From positions 144,448,522 through 144,512,521 of the forward strand of contig CM056741.1 of the NCBI GenBank assembly GCA_029851415.1: a stretch of DNA of 64,000 nt. Reading direction: 5' to 3'. Both the position numbers and the translations under genes were made by a program. The DNA comes from Eretmocerus hayati (Eukaryota > Arthropoda > Insecta > Hymenoptera > Aphelinidae). This document shows positions 10,204-19,824 of this stretch, piece after piece. The notes beneath the pieces were generated by a model. It was not told the origin of the DNA, searched no databases, and saw only the letters and a list, made by a program, of their open reading frames with translations. Position 1 is the stretch's first letter; each line of letters opens with the position of its first letter.

Positions 10204-12978
10204 TAGGATAACATTTTCCAGCATGATGGGTCATACCGGCAATGCTAAAATCATTGTCTGTGGCCCGAAAACGCTTGAGCGTTAGACTTTGCTGTTTTGG
10301 ATATCGTCTTTTGGGGCTGAACTCTTCAACCGTGCTCCTTTGACCTTCGTGGTGAGTTATTCCTTTTTCCAAGAGCAAATAAGCTTTAGAATGTCTAGTT
10401 TTTAAGAGCTGCATGATGCGTTTCTAGATTCTGATTTAAAAAAGATTAATATCATTTTGAAGATAATTCCAATAAAATAGGACTAGGGGAAGTTACTCAC
10501 AAACGCACGAACGAGTCGGGATGCGAATGACGTTTACTAAACGAAGGATGAGTTTTCATCAAGGCAGGAAGCGAGAAAGGTCCGATTGATCGCGTGCGTT
10601 TCGATCAAGTCGATTTCGAAGATCAAGTCGCGGAACGTAGTGCAATCGACCAAACATTCTCGTGTTGCGGTTTATAGGTATAAAAGGATGAAATACACCA
10701 CCTTGCAAGACGCTGTCCGAGCCCGCACTCTGAATAATGTCCAGGCTCAGCGGACACGAGCTTGGCGGATATATCGAGGGAGGCTGAGCTCTCTCGATAG
10801 CCCAAATAATGGGTTGGTCGAACATCCAAAGCCGCAACACAAATGCAGGCTTCGGTGAAAGAGGGAGAGAGCCCAGACCAGACACAGTAATCGGCCCTCC
10901 GTCCAATTGATCCTTGCAACTTGTCCCGAGCATCGGTGTGTATCCTATACTACACACGAAGAAACTTGGTCGGAGGAACGGGCGGTTTGTTGGCTTATAA
11001 TTAAGAGCACTCTATCGTACCGGGATCGCAAAGCGCGCAAGCACGAGCAACGAAACACGCAGTGAGATCCGCATCGTTGAGAGCAAAAAGCTCCCTCAAC
11101 GAGCTCTACTAATTATACCAGTGTATTTCATCTGTTGCGCTGATACAAGTTCATCAACATGGCACAAGATATGATATTTCAATCTGCTCTCCATGTGGAT
11201 ATCGAGATTGTCAGATCGTTTAGAGTATTTTCTCTGCTACCATGAAATACATTCCTCGTCTCGACTATGGGAGATGAATACTTTTGCGGAAGTAATTATT
11301 ATAAAGTGCCGTTCTTAATTATTCAATTAGCTCGTCGACGGGTGATCTCATTTTGTAAATGGGCGATAGAATATGCTCATCGTTGATCAATCTCGTATGA
11401 TTCATGTCATGGATTCAATTCAGATAGACTTCTTTTATCTAGATGAATTATCAAATGTGCTTATTGAAGCAGGGAGAAAATGTTCTAATTCTAATCATTT
11501 TCCAGACATATGGCTTCCTCTCGAATAACCGATGAGGAATTTGTGACACAATGAGAGGACTTCTATTCAAGTTCTTGATTTTCAACTCTCGAGAATTTTT
11601 CAATTGTGCAAATCCATTCATTTACCCACTTTATCGTAAATCATTTCATGAGCTGAGCATAGAAAATTCCGAGTATCCATGTCACATCAAAAATTCAATG
11701 TACGATCTCGTCTCTTGAGCATCTTCATCCGAATCAATGTGTCGTTTTCAAATCTTGAAAGCTCTTGGCTCGAAGATGTCACCCTATTTTCAGCTGTCTG
11801 AGCTCGAAAGTAATCAAATAAGTTGGGAGGGCTACATCCACGACATTGATGCATAATTGAGAGAAGAGGACCTCTGTGTTTACTCTGAATACCGACGTAA
11901 TGGAGAGGCAAATTTAATATGCTAATAGCTGTCGCCAAAAAGCGGAACCGATTGCTCGAGCGCACCGATGAAAAGTTGAAAAAGAGGCACTATACAGGAG
12001 CGAGGGCTATTCGCTTTGAAATTCAATAAGAAACGGGCAAGGAGGGCGGAGAAAAAGCCAACCAAGTCGCGAGTTCTTCTCTAAAGAGCATCTCTTGCCT
12101 CGGAACTCATCCTTTGATTACGCTATGCAGACCATAGACATTCTAAGCACTTGCCGGACGAATTCCTCATGCATTCATAGCACGGTCTCGTTAATTCGTG
12201 AACAAAATGATGGCCGAGCAATGTGGCTCTTTGAAATCTGTCGACATTCGCGGTCGCCACTGAGGGTTGAAACGATTAACGGCAATGCAGGTCGTATGGA
12301 AATCTTTGCTCGACCCCATTGCCTCAAAATCAATTACTCTTAATGAATGCAATACGCTGTGGCAGGATTTTGAAGCGGCTTCTGCGAGGGCTGTGTCCCG
12401 TACAGCAAAGGGTTGAAAATCAAGTGTGACGAGAGAGAGGTATGGTGAAGTGAATGAGCAGCAGCAGCCTGATGGCACGGTGATTTTATGAATTATTCCA
12501 TCGCGAAAATTTGTACGGGATTCTCGCGGGACGGCGCACGTCTCGTCTTCGCCGATTCAATTATTTATCGCTATGGATTAATTAGCGGCTTGTTGCCCGA
12601 TGAATTTTGCAAATGGAGCAGACGGCCCTCTTCGACGTGCTACAAGCACACCGTCCCGAGTCATTCGGGTTCGAGAGTTCAAGACTCCCTCGGGAGTAAG
12701 TTTTCGTTGTTTATCGAGGAATTACATATTCAGGAAGGAGGAGCGAGCGAGAGGTCGATACATATTCATCCATGCGTACAGCAAAACTATATATACATAT
12801 CTACCACAAAGATTGACATTATCTCATAACAATAAAAATCGACCCAAAACATCCGAGTTTTCAAAAATCATGTTGGATGCCCTGCGGTTTGATTTTAGAA
12901 GAAATACTAAGAGTTGACGTTGAAGGGTGTTTCAAACTTTTCTCTGGAAATTCTGTTATGATCATATTTCAGTCTTAC
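10204..12978. other. No confident gene; one weak minus-strand exon-like patch near 10.7 kb
   Basis: The CpG-rich patch at about 10560..10900 has long overlapping minus-strand frames. One reading (PPSSCPLSLDIIQSAGSDSV) ends at a weak GTGGTG donor near 10700, and its acceptor lacks a pyrimidine tract, so I do not call an exon. The rest is AT-rich sequence without recognisable elements. If the gene at 12979..14848 continues toward the left edge, this stretch is intronic. Confidence 0.3.
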
Positions 12979-13201
12979 CTTGAGGTGATCCGATTTTTCT
13001 GATTCTTCACTGAAGGTCTGTGAGCCACGGGTAATTGTATTTTTGCGCGAAATCGTGCTGCCATCCTGCGAAGGGCGCACGAATTCGATGCGGCCACCCT
13101 CGACGACGATGTTTGGAACGGGTGGAAAACTATCTACGTTGCCGACGGTGTCGCAATAGCCCAACAGCCCAGCTTTTTCCCCGTACAAGGGGTGGATTTG
13201 T
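12979..13201 (-). CDS. Internal exon of an unidentified minus-strand gene (third of three joined exons)
   Basis: The exon is bounded by acceptor CGACTGTTGCAG and donor CTCAAG|GTAAGA, both good matches to consensus. Its 223 bases complete the codon begun by the exon at 14279..14362 (AG + A = Arg) and then encode 74 residues, ending in phase 0. The peptide begins QIHPLYGEKAGLLGYCDTVG, passes through SFPPVPNIVVEGGRIEFVRP, and ends in a Ser/Thr/Lys/Glu-rich segment (GSTISRKNTITRG, SEESEKSDHLK) that offers several basophilic kinase-like sites (for example SRKNT). It looks like a mainly disordered cytoplasmic or linker region. I do not recognise the family. The long intron to the left shows no certain next exon. 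Confidence 0.68.
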
Positions 13202-14278
13202 CTGCAACAGTCGGTAAGGTTGGGGTTAAATTTCGCAACTTTCGAGCTGCTAGAGGGTTGGTCTTTCGAATCACGATAAGTAAGAAGTTGAGTTGATATT
13301 AATCCGAAATCTTACTACTTCTCCCTATTTGATGCAAAATTCTGCGTGGTGATAAAAGTCCGTATCAAGAGCTAAATTAGCACAGAAAATGTGTTCGAAA
13401 TTAATAGATGAAGTGATTTTGAATCATAGGCCCAATACCGAGGTTTTTCTCCAAAAAAGAGCGGATCAAGCTGAATTTGCTTGGTGCAAAAACTCACACT
13501 CATTCATATTTGAATTGAAAATGTTCAAAATACTGATAGTGATGAATTTTATATAAGTTACCATGACTTTAAAGTGTCCTCAAAACTGTACAGGTGTTCA
13601 AGGTCCCAACTCTTCAAATAAGAAAAATATTGTCATCGAAAATGTCGGAAGATGAATGATCCCAAGGCTATCGTCTTAAGGAATCATCGCCATCATTGAA
13701 GATATAAAAAACAACATTTTTCACCAGTTGATCATTATTTTGTGATATACGTAGGATCGATATATTCGACAAAGGAACTTTGGAGTTTTTCCGTTTTGTA
13801 AAGCATTATTATAAGCACGTTGGGCCTTGAATATTGGATGAGTCTCTTGGTTAATCTCCGTCATCAAATGTCAGGAAGATCGCTCCTTAGCATATATTAG
13901 ATTAGCAATGCAAATAATGAAAGAAATGAATGGATTCGGGATTGATGATTTACGATCATAAGTATTTTGCGTCGAGAAATTTTAAAAATGAATGCGCGCG
14001 AAACTCGAGTCCCAACAAGGATCCAGATTTATATCATCAACAAGGTCCCGGCGACGACATTTATCACAGCCACTATTCTCGCAAGCCGAATTCTTCCACA
14101 AGATATTCGAAACCTCTCGAAAAGATCGTGCCAATGAATTTGCAATCCTTGTTTCGCATTGGGGATCCCTGTATCGTGGCTATGACAGAGTTTGCAAATC
14201 AGATACTGCGATTCCAGATGAATTATCGATCGAAGCAAATTTTTTGGTACTAATGTAAAGTATAAATAAGAATGTTAC
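13202..14278. other. Inferred intron between the exons at 12979 and 14279
   Basis: On the minus strand the sequence begins with donor GTAACATT and ends with acceptor TTACCGACTGTTGCAG. It is AT-rich and I see no repeat or RNA gene in it. Two overlapping plus-strand frames at 13930..14258 are unremarkable. Confidence 0.5.
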
Positions 14279-14362
14279 CTGGGCGATGGGGCAGAGCGCG
14301 GCTTGTCGAGGGTGAGGTCCGAGCTGAGGGGCGAGTCGGCCGTTCCACGGCTGCTGGAAGCC
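14279..14362 (-). CDS. Internal exon of an unidentified minus-strand gene (second of three joined exons)
   Basis: The exon lies between acceptor TTTTTTCATTCGCAG and donor CCCAG|GTAACA. Its 84 bases are one base finishing the previous codon, 27 codons, and two bases carried over. The only frame compatible with both neighbours reads ASSSRGTADSPLSSDLTLDK then PRSAPSP, a Ser/Pro-rich, probably disordered and phosphorylatable segment. The exon is much more GC-rich than its introns. The agreement of phases with both flanking exons is the main evidence. The other open frame (GFQQPWNGRL...) does not match the neighbours. Confidence 0.65.
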
Positions 14363-14747
14363 CTGCGAATGAAAAAATTGGTAAGCCATCAGTCTAGAGC
14401 TATGGTGCAACCAAGCGAGAAAGCAAGGTGTACTGAATATATAGGTATCGGAGGATAGGTATAAGTAAGAGTGTATAGCGCGAGACGGATAAGGCGCTAT
14501 GCCGCATCGGCAGTCAGAACGAACGTGCGGGGGTCGACGGCCGCGGTCTCGAGGCAAGGTGCATCGGCTCGAAAAGTTAAAGCGCGAGCTTCACTTTGCC
14601 TGAGCAGATACACACAGCTCCTCCTCATTGCAAGTATTAGTTGGCATACAGCTGAGCATGTAACCTATGAGCTACGACGGCGTGGCGTGGAGAACATTTC
14701 AATTTTTCGCTTCGGCTCCCTTCGCTGGCGCAGCTCTTGATGCTAAC
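14363..14747. other. Inferred intron between the exons at 14279 and 14748
   Basis: The minus strand begins with donor GTTAGC and ends with a T-rich tract and TTCGCAG. A CpG-rich patch at about 14480..14560 lies inside it but has no exon-like boundaries that I could see. Confidence 0.5.
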
Positions 14748-14848
14748 CTGGAGGAGAAGATGAGCAGCGGCTTGGTCTTATTCATTAAAATTCTCGAGGC
14801 GCCGCCAGTTTTGCAGCTCCCTCCCGAGGTATAGAGTCGATCGTCGAC
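14748..14848 (-). CDS. Internal exon of an unidentified minus-strand gene (first of three joined exons)
   Basis: Acceptor TACGAATACTTTCGCAG precedes and donor TCCTCCAG|GTTAGC follows. The 101 bases encode 33 codons from phase 0 plus two bases. The peptide begins VDDRLYTSGGSCKTGGASRI and ends MNKTKPLLIFSS, then joins through AG+G (Arg) into the exon at 14279..14362. The chance of three such exons all agreeing in phase is low, so I treat 14848..12979 as one transcript fragment of 136 codons. The start of the gene, presumably to the right, is not identified; candidate upstream exons are at 36766..36940. No domain is recognised. Confidence 0.62.
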
Positions 14849-15045
14849 CTGCGAAAGTATTCGTAAGACCCTTCTCCAGGAAATACAGCGATTCACTGGT
14901 TGACCGGCTACTGATGATTCTCAACTTTTAACGATGTTTGATTTGAACTTTGCCTCCGTAGAAATCTTGGAAGACAAATAATGTTATACTATCATGCCTT
15001 GAGTTGATCACACAAGTAGTGTGAATCAATAGCGATTCCCGAGGA

Positions 15046-15425
15046 GGGCGAGGGCGGAGGAGCGATCACCCCTCCTCCTAAAGCGAAAAATGTCAAATGG
15101 GCAAATATAAAAAGGCCGTAACTGCAGCTGAGTTGAAATTGAGAAAATCGCAAAAGAGTTTACGACTTTACATTTCCGGCCATACAATTCTTCAGTTTCG
15201 GGTTGATTTTTTGGTCACTTTAAATTTTTGGAGAATTTTTTGAATTAGACATTAAGATGCAAAATTTCGCAAGCTATCCAACCATATCAATATCTCAATT
15301 TCGACCAAGGGTGCAGTTACGGCTTTTTTATATTTGGTCGGCAGAGTATAGGACCGCTCCCCCCAAACTGGATGACCACTCAATGGAACCGCACCCCTCA
15401 AACTGAATTCCTGTATCCGCCCCTG
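15046..15425. mobile_element. hAT-like non-autonomous element, degraded
   Basis: Read on the minus strand, the right end is CAGGGGCGGATACAGGAATT, very close to the CAGGGGCGGATCCAG end common to many hAT elements. The left end has only a degenerate match (GAGGGCGGAGGAGCG at about 15050). Between them, an inverted pair near 15103 and 15312 (AAATATAAAAAGGCCGTAAC and its complement) followed by related GAAATTGAGA sequences supports a TIR element about 380 bp long. I could not see an eight-base target duplication, so the left boundary is approximate. There is no transposase frame. Confidence 0.4.
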
Positions 15426-16228
15426 GTGGGAATACGTTGAAATTTTTTAAAGATCTGAGATGACGGGTATCGTGGATGGTTGAAGTTGTACAAGTCAGGA
15501 TGAATATTGTTGATATGCGGATCATAATGAGATACATTCTTGGAGTAAGTTCAAAATCGCCTAATCAACCGTCTTTGGAGCAGCACATATCAACCAAGCA
15601 CCGTAACAATAAGTCTAGTTTCCATCGTCTTGTCTTTTTTTTGTAATTGCAGGTTGTTGGGTTTGGGATAGAATTCGTGGAATGCACTGTTACAAAAAGC
15701 AGTTTTCGTTGAAATTTTAATCGACTTTCCGAAAAAATTAATCGTACAACACAATCGAATTTAAGGCCACTCAAACTTGATCAATTGTTAAGATAGAGGA
15801 CATAATTTTTCCAATTTCGCGGGATTCTTTGGAGAAATTCATTTCGTGTCCCTTCTTTCAAACATTGAAACATTGATTCTTCAGGTTTACTAATAGCCCA
15901 TGAGCCACTCGTTCTCATCTGGGCTATCGTATTTTTCGAATATATTTTAATAGAATGAGCACTGAGGCGGATTGTCAAATGTAGCTTCTAATGATATTCA
16001 TCAACCAACCGGACTAACGATAAGCAACAATATTAAATACTCGCTATATAGGCTTGATGAACAGAAAATAAACTCATAAGCAAGGCATCAGCATGATTGC
16101 AATTTTTACATATTTTGCCGTACAATCACTTCTATTATAGGGACAGAACCGCGTAGCTTCTTACGGGGACTGCCGATGTTGTGAATGTCTATCAATACCT
16201 CGCCGCAATTTTAACCTGGAGATATATA
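15426..16228. other. No gene recognised
   Basis: AT-rich sequence upstream of the 14848 exon in gene orientation, possibly intronic. Nothing stands out on either strand. Confidence 0.4.
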
Positions 16229-17056
16229 CAGGGTGTATTAAAAGTCAGTTCTCCTCCAGAAAAACTGAATAATGGCCTCGGATATCAAAAAATCCTGGAA
16301 TACATGTCTCCTTATAATGAAGGGAAAGCCCAAAAATGGTCTCCGATTTGACCTTGAATGTGACCTTGATGGTTTTTTGGATGTCAAATCGGGTTTTTCT
16401 AATGGAATCCCTATTTTTGATCCCGGGTCTGAAAAAGCACAACATTTCACGTCCAAATGCGACTTCATGCCAATCTCTGAGATGACCTCTAGAGGTCATT
16501 TGAGGGTGACAAGTACCCATAGTCAGTGGATTAATGAACCAGAGTTACGACGATAGTTTTGTCTAGGTTAGTTTTGTCCTCCCCCCCCCCCCCCCATTTC
16601 AGGAGACACGTGTCTCGGAGTTTCTGATACCCGATGCCATTTTCGAGTTTTGAGAGTCAAGGTTATGCTCAAGGTCACGGGACAAGTGTCGAAATAAGTC
16701 TTGGAACTTTTCTGACAGGAACCTCCCTAGACAAAACTATCGTCGTAACTCTGGTACATTAATCCACTGACTATGGGTACTTGTCACCCTCAAATGACCT
16801 CTAGAGGTCATCTCAAAGATTGGCATGAAGTCGCATTTGGACGTGAAATGTTGTGCTTTTTCAGACCCGGGATCAAAAATAGGGATTCCATTAGAAAAAA
16901 CCGATTTGACATCCAAAAAACCATCAAGGTCACATTCAAGGTCAAATCGGAGACCATTTTTGGGCCTGCCCTTCGGTTCAATGAGACACGTGTTTCGGGA
17001 TTTTTTGAAACCATTTCTGAGTTTTTATGGGAGGAACTGACTGTTGGGACACTCTG
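16229..17056. mobile_element. TA-flanked CAGGGTG-type element with arms of about 335 bp, 828 bp
   Basis: The element is flanked by TA (16227..16228 and 17057..17058) and begins CAGGGTGTATTAAAAGTCAG; read inward from the right, the end is CAGAGTGTCCCAACAGTCAG. The two arms, 16229..16567 and about 16727..17056, are long near-identical inverted repeats around a spacer of about 160 bp containing a run of 15 C. Each arm carries TGACCTTGAATGTGACCTTG (or its complement) and the perfect palindrome TGACCTCTAGAGGTCA. Long frames on both strands are mirror images produced by the inverted repeat and are not genes. A degraded relative is at 9605..10203. Confidence 0.8.
16581..16595. repeat. Homopolymer of 15 C
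   Basis: Uninterrupted C run in the spacer of the foldback element, opposite in sense to the G run at 17603. Confidence 0.9.
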
Positions 17057-17058
17057 TA

Positions 17059-19348
17059 TACAATGTTCTCTCATTGAATCTGGAAGAAAATAGACGATTC
17101 AAATATATCACGCCCTGTATTTTTTCTCTTTAATTAATTTAGATGCCAACTCGATGTCACTTTCGAAACCAAATTTTCAACCCGATCGGCCCACGCGTTC
17201 GCATATAACGTCAACAGCAATTGGAAAGTTGTAGAAAAGACAGCATCCGACAGCTCAATTCTCTCTGCTTTCATGCGTTGGCACGAGGCCACACGCGTTT
17301 GATGCACGTTACCACTGCTGATCCCGTTTACTCCTCGATTTGGTTCTTCTTATTTTTTTTTCTTCTCACGTTCAAGAAACAGAGTGGATGGCTTGCAGCG
17401 ATTGCAGCATCTCACTCGCTCTCCGTCATAAAGGTTTCGGGGATGCCTGGATGCGACAGCTTCAATCGACAGCTGCTGTCAGAAAGAATAATGTAAAATA
17501 TTGCGGTACATAGAGACCACGCACTGAGCATCAGCAGGCTGCAATTGTGTATCGGTGATCGGATGTGATGCAGTTTACCAGTACTCCGTACGTAAATTTA
17601 ATGGGGGGGGGGGGGGAATTGTGCGAAAAACGAGTAATCGGTGGCTAGCGGCTCATTGAGCGATAATAAGTATGAGTCGCGAGTTGCAGTGATTATGCAT
17701 GCCGATTCCGATTTCGCCATCGTACAGGCGGGCAGCAGTTATTGAATTGGCTTTCCTTGCTTTCTCCTTCCGAGACACGGGTGATACGCACACGATCGAC
17801 CTTGCGAGACATTTCATTCGTGCATGGTGACCGGTTTCGCGAGCAGCGCGTTCGGTCCGGTTCCAGCGTTTTATTACCTCGCGGGATTTGCTGCTGTTAT
17901 CTCTGCCACCACTGCTGCCACCATCATTATACGAGCAACTGATGGTGACGAGCAGATCCCAAATCATCAATATTCTCGCACTTTATCCCAAGTCCCGCTC
18001 GTAAATTATAACTTTCTAAGCCATTGAGTCGATTAATAGGCCATCGAAGACCGGTTCTCTGCACTGCTGCAAATACGATAAGATGCGCACTTGGGGATAT
18101 TCCGTGTACATCAGTGTCGTCGTTAATTTGGAGGAGACTCGTGGTTTCGCGTAAACAGGTGAATTACACTGACTGAAAGAGATTTGAGGACACGGGGGGC
18201 ATTCTTTTATGACTGCGATGATGAGAATTTGGTAGTTTGCCGATCTGTTGCGTTCAAATTTGATGACAAGGACTGGCGATTGGCGTAAAAACTTTCATTT
18301 TTTTAATAACGTATCGGATATCTCGCACAAAACCCTACTTCATGACCTTGTACATGGATTGCAGCTGGAAGATATCAATCATGGATTGGAAGATGAAAAA
18401 TTGAAAAAAAAATGATTGCAATGTATATCGGTGTATGCTCAGTGATTTGAGTTTGAGTCACAACAACTGTTGAGATAATACGAGTGTGCAGCTATTTTGC
18501 ATCAGCAGTTTCGATTTTTGCCCTTAACTTCTTGCCCCAGTTCCATACAACAAATGAAATATCAATTAAGTCAGCCGTGAGCCGTAATTAATCCATGTAA
18601 CATTCTGCGAGGACCCATTGGCTATGAAAAACCAACTCATTCTTATGCTCCTTCATATTTTTCGTTTCCAGATTAGTAGAGCGTGTGTACCTCATTCATT
18701 ACGATGAGAAGCTTCTCTCGCTTCCGTCGATCCATATAAAACGGCTAATGAGAATCTTGTGCATGGTTCTTAGGCATTAACAACTCGGCTGTATGATTCT
18801 ATGGAGGGAATGAGAGGAGAGATTGGCTTGTTAGGTACTTTCCAGCAGGCAAAAGAGAGCAACTGCACAATGTACTGAACGTGGATTTGGATGCTTCAAT
18901 TCCTTTTTAACACGTTTTTTGCGATGGGCCATACCATTTTGATTTCATCTGATCCCTACCGACTTGTATCAATGAGTTCGGAATATGCCCCCCATAACGA
19001 TCTATCATCGTGAATCACGTTTCCAAGAACATAGATGATGATTTTAAAGAGGAGTTCAGTCCCATGCAGATGTATGTGCCAGAACACAAAAGTCAAGATC
19101 ATGATTGGGAGAAAATTGCGAAAAATAGGCTTCGCAGTGAACGTTATGACAATAGTGAGAAGAGCATTAGATTTAGCTCTGGATTTTATCGTACTCTCCT
19201 CCCTCGAACGTATTATTATCTCTAAAAAAATTCAAGTAAAAACGGTCGGAACTCGACATCGAGTGACATTTTCATTCGAAGCGAGTAAATTGTCACTCGA
19301 ATTAATTTAGACTTTCTAAATGTGAGAAAATTGTGAAAATGCCTGTTT
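17059..19348. other. No confident gene
   Basis: The stretch includes a CpG-rich patch at about 17690..17950. There the minus strand has a 39-codon ATG frame (17693..17812, starting MSRKVDRVRITRVSEGE) without a good donor. Near 18905 the string TTTTTAACACG followed by GCGATGGGCC resembles a decayed left end of the family-1 piggyBac-type MITE. Nothing else is recognisable. Confidence 0.3.
17603..17616. repeat. Homopolymer of 14 G
   Basis: Uninterrupted G run in otherwise AT-rich sequence. Confidence 0.9.
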
Positions 19349-19600
19349 TTAGCATACTTGCTACAACGCACGGGGTCCACAAAATTTGAGACGTTTTTAT
19401 CTTTAACAACTCGTATTATCTCGAAAGATATTACACCCACAAATAATCTAAGCATCATGGTGATTTTATTCTGCCAAAGACATAGACAATGAACCAAGGA
19501 ATGGTTCCATCCCATACTGGTTTATTTGCCAGAGCCGGGAATTCAATTCATGACCGAAATACAACTGCGAAAAACGGATGGCCTCGCAGTATAGTTAATG
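19349..19600. mobile_element. piggyBac-type MITE, family 1, degenerate copy
   Basis: The left end TTAGCATACTTGCTACAACG followed by CACGGGGTCC matches the copy at 5911 with a few changes. The right end CTCGCAGTATAGTTAA retains CGCAG and TTAA. The interior aligns with the copy at 25894, sharing AACTCG near the middle and TTCATGA..GAAATA near the right end. Both ends have drifted, so this is an old insertion. Confidence 0.5.
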
Positions 19601-19674
19601 TGGCTATTAGACCAATTAATTTTGATACTTTCATTCTCAAATTTTAACCGTGAGGAGATTTCTTTTCTCCATCA

Positions 19675-19824
19675 TCAGCGTGTGATTGCTCGATTGAACG
19701 GAGCGATGAATTGTTTAACGAGATCAAAAATCTTGTTTTCTTCTTTAGCGTGTTGCTTACCTAAGGTGAAACTCTCAGAATTAGAAGGAGTCCAGCCCAT
19801 TCCAAATTTCTTCTTCATGAACAT
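19675..19824 (-). CDS. Small ORF of 49 codons, hypothetical
   Basis: The minus strand has an ATG at 19822..19824 and a TGA at 19675..19677. The reading MFMKKKFGMGWTPSNSESFT then LGKQHAKEENKIFDLVKQFI is notably protein-like, with a basic start and a mixed amphipathic end. A GTAAGC donor-like string falls inside the frame after the LGK codons, so it could also be an exon ending there. It lies 75 bp from the MITE at 19349 and has no other visible context. I recognise no family, and a chance ORF of this length is possible. Confidence 0.2.
   Translation of the reverse strand: MFMKKKFGMGWTPSNSESFTLGKQHAKEENKIFDLVKQFIAPFNRAITR

Noticed and set aside
10700..10800. Minus-strand exon-like reading PPSSCPLSLDIIQSAGSDSV
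   Set aside because: The acceptor lacks a pyrimidine tract and the donor is GTGGTG; the phases fit but the signals are too weak.
16245..17093. Several frames of 70 to 106 codons with similar peptides on both strands
   Set aside because: They are mirror-image translations of the inverted-repeat arms of the element at 16229..17056, not a gene family.
17693..17812. 39-codon minus-strand ATG frame (MSRKVDRVRITRVSEGE), possible first exon of the 14848..12979 gene
   Set aside because: No usable donor follows and the only GT candidates are poor, so linking it to the gene would be guesswork.
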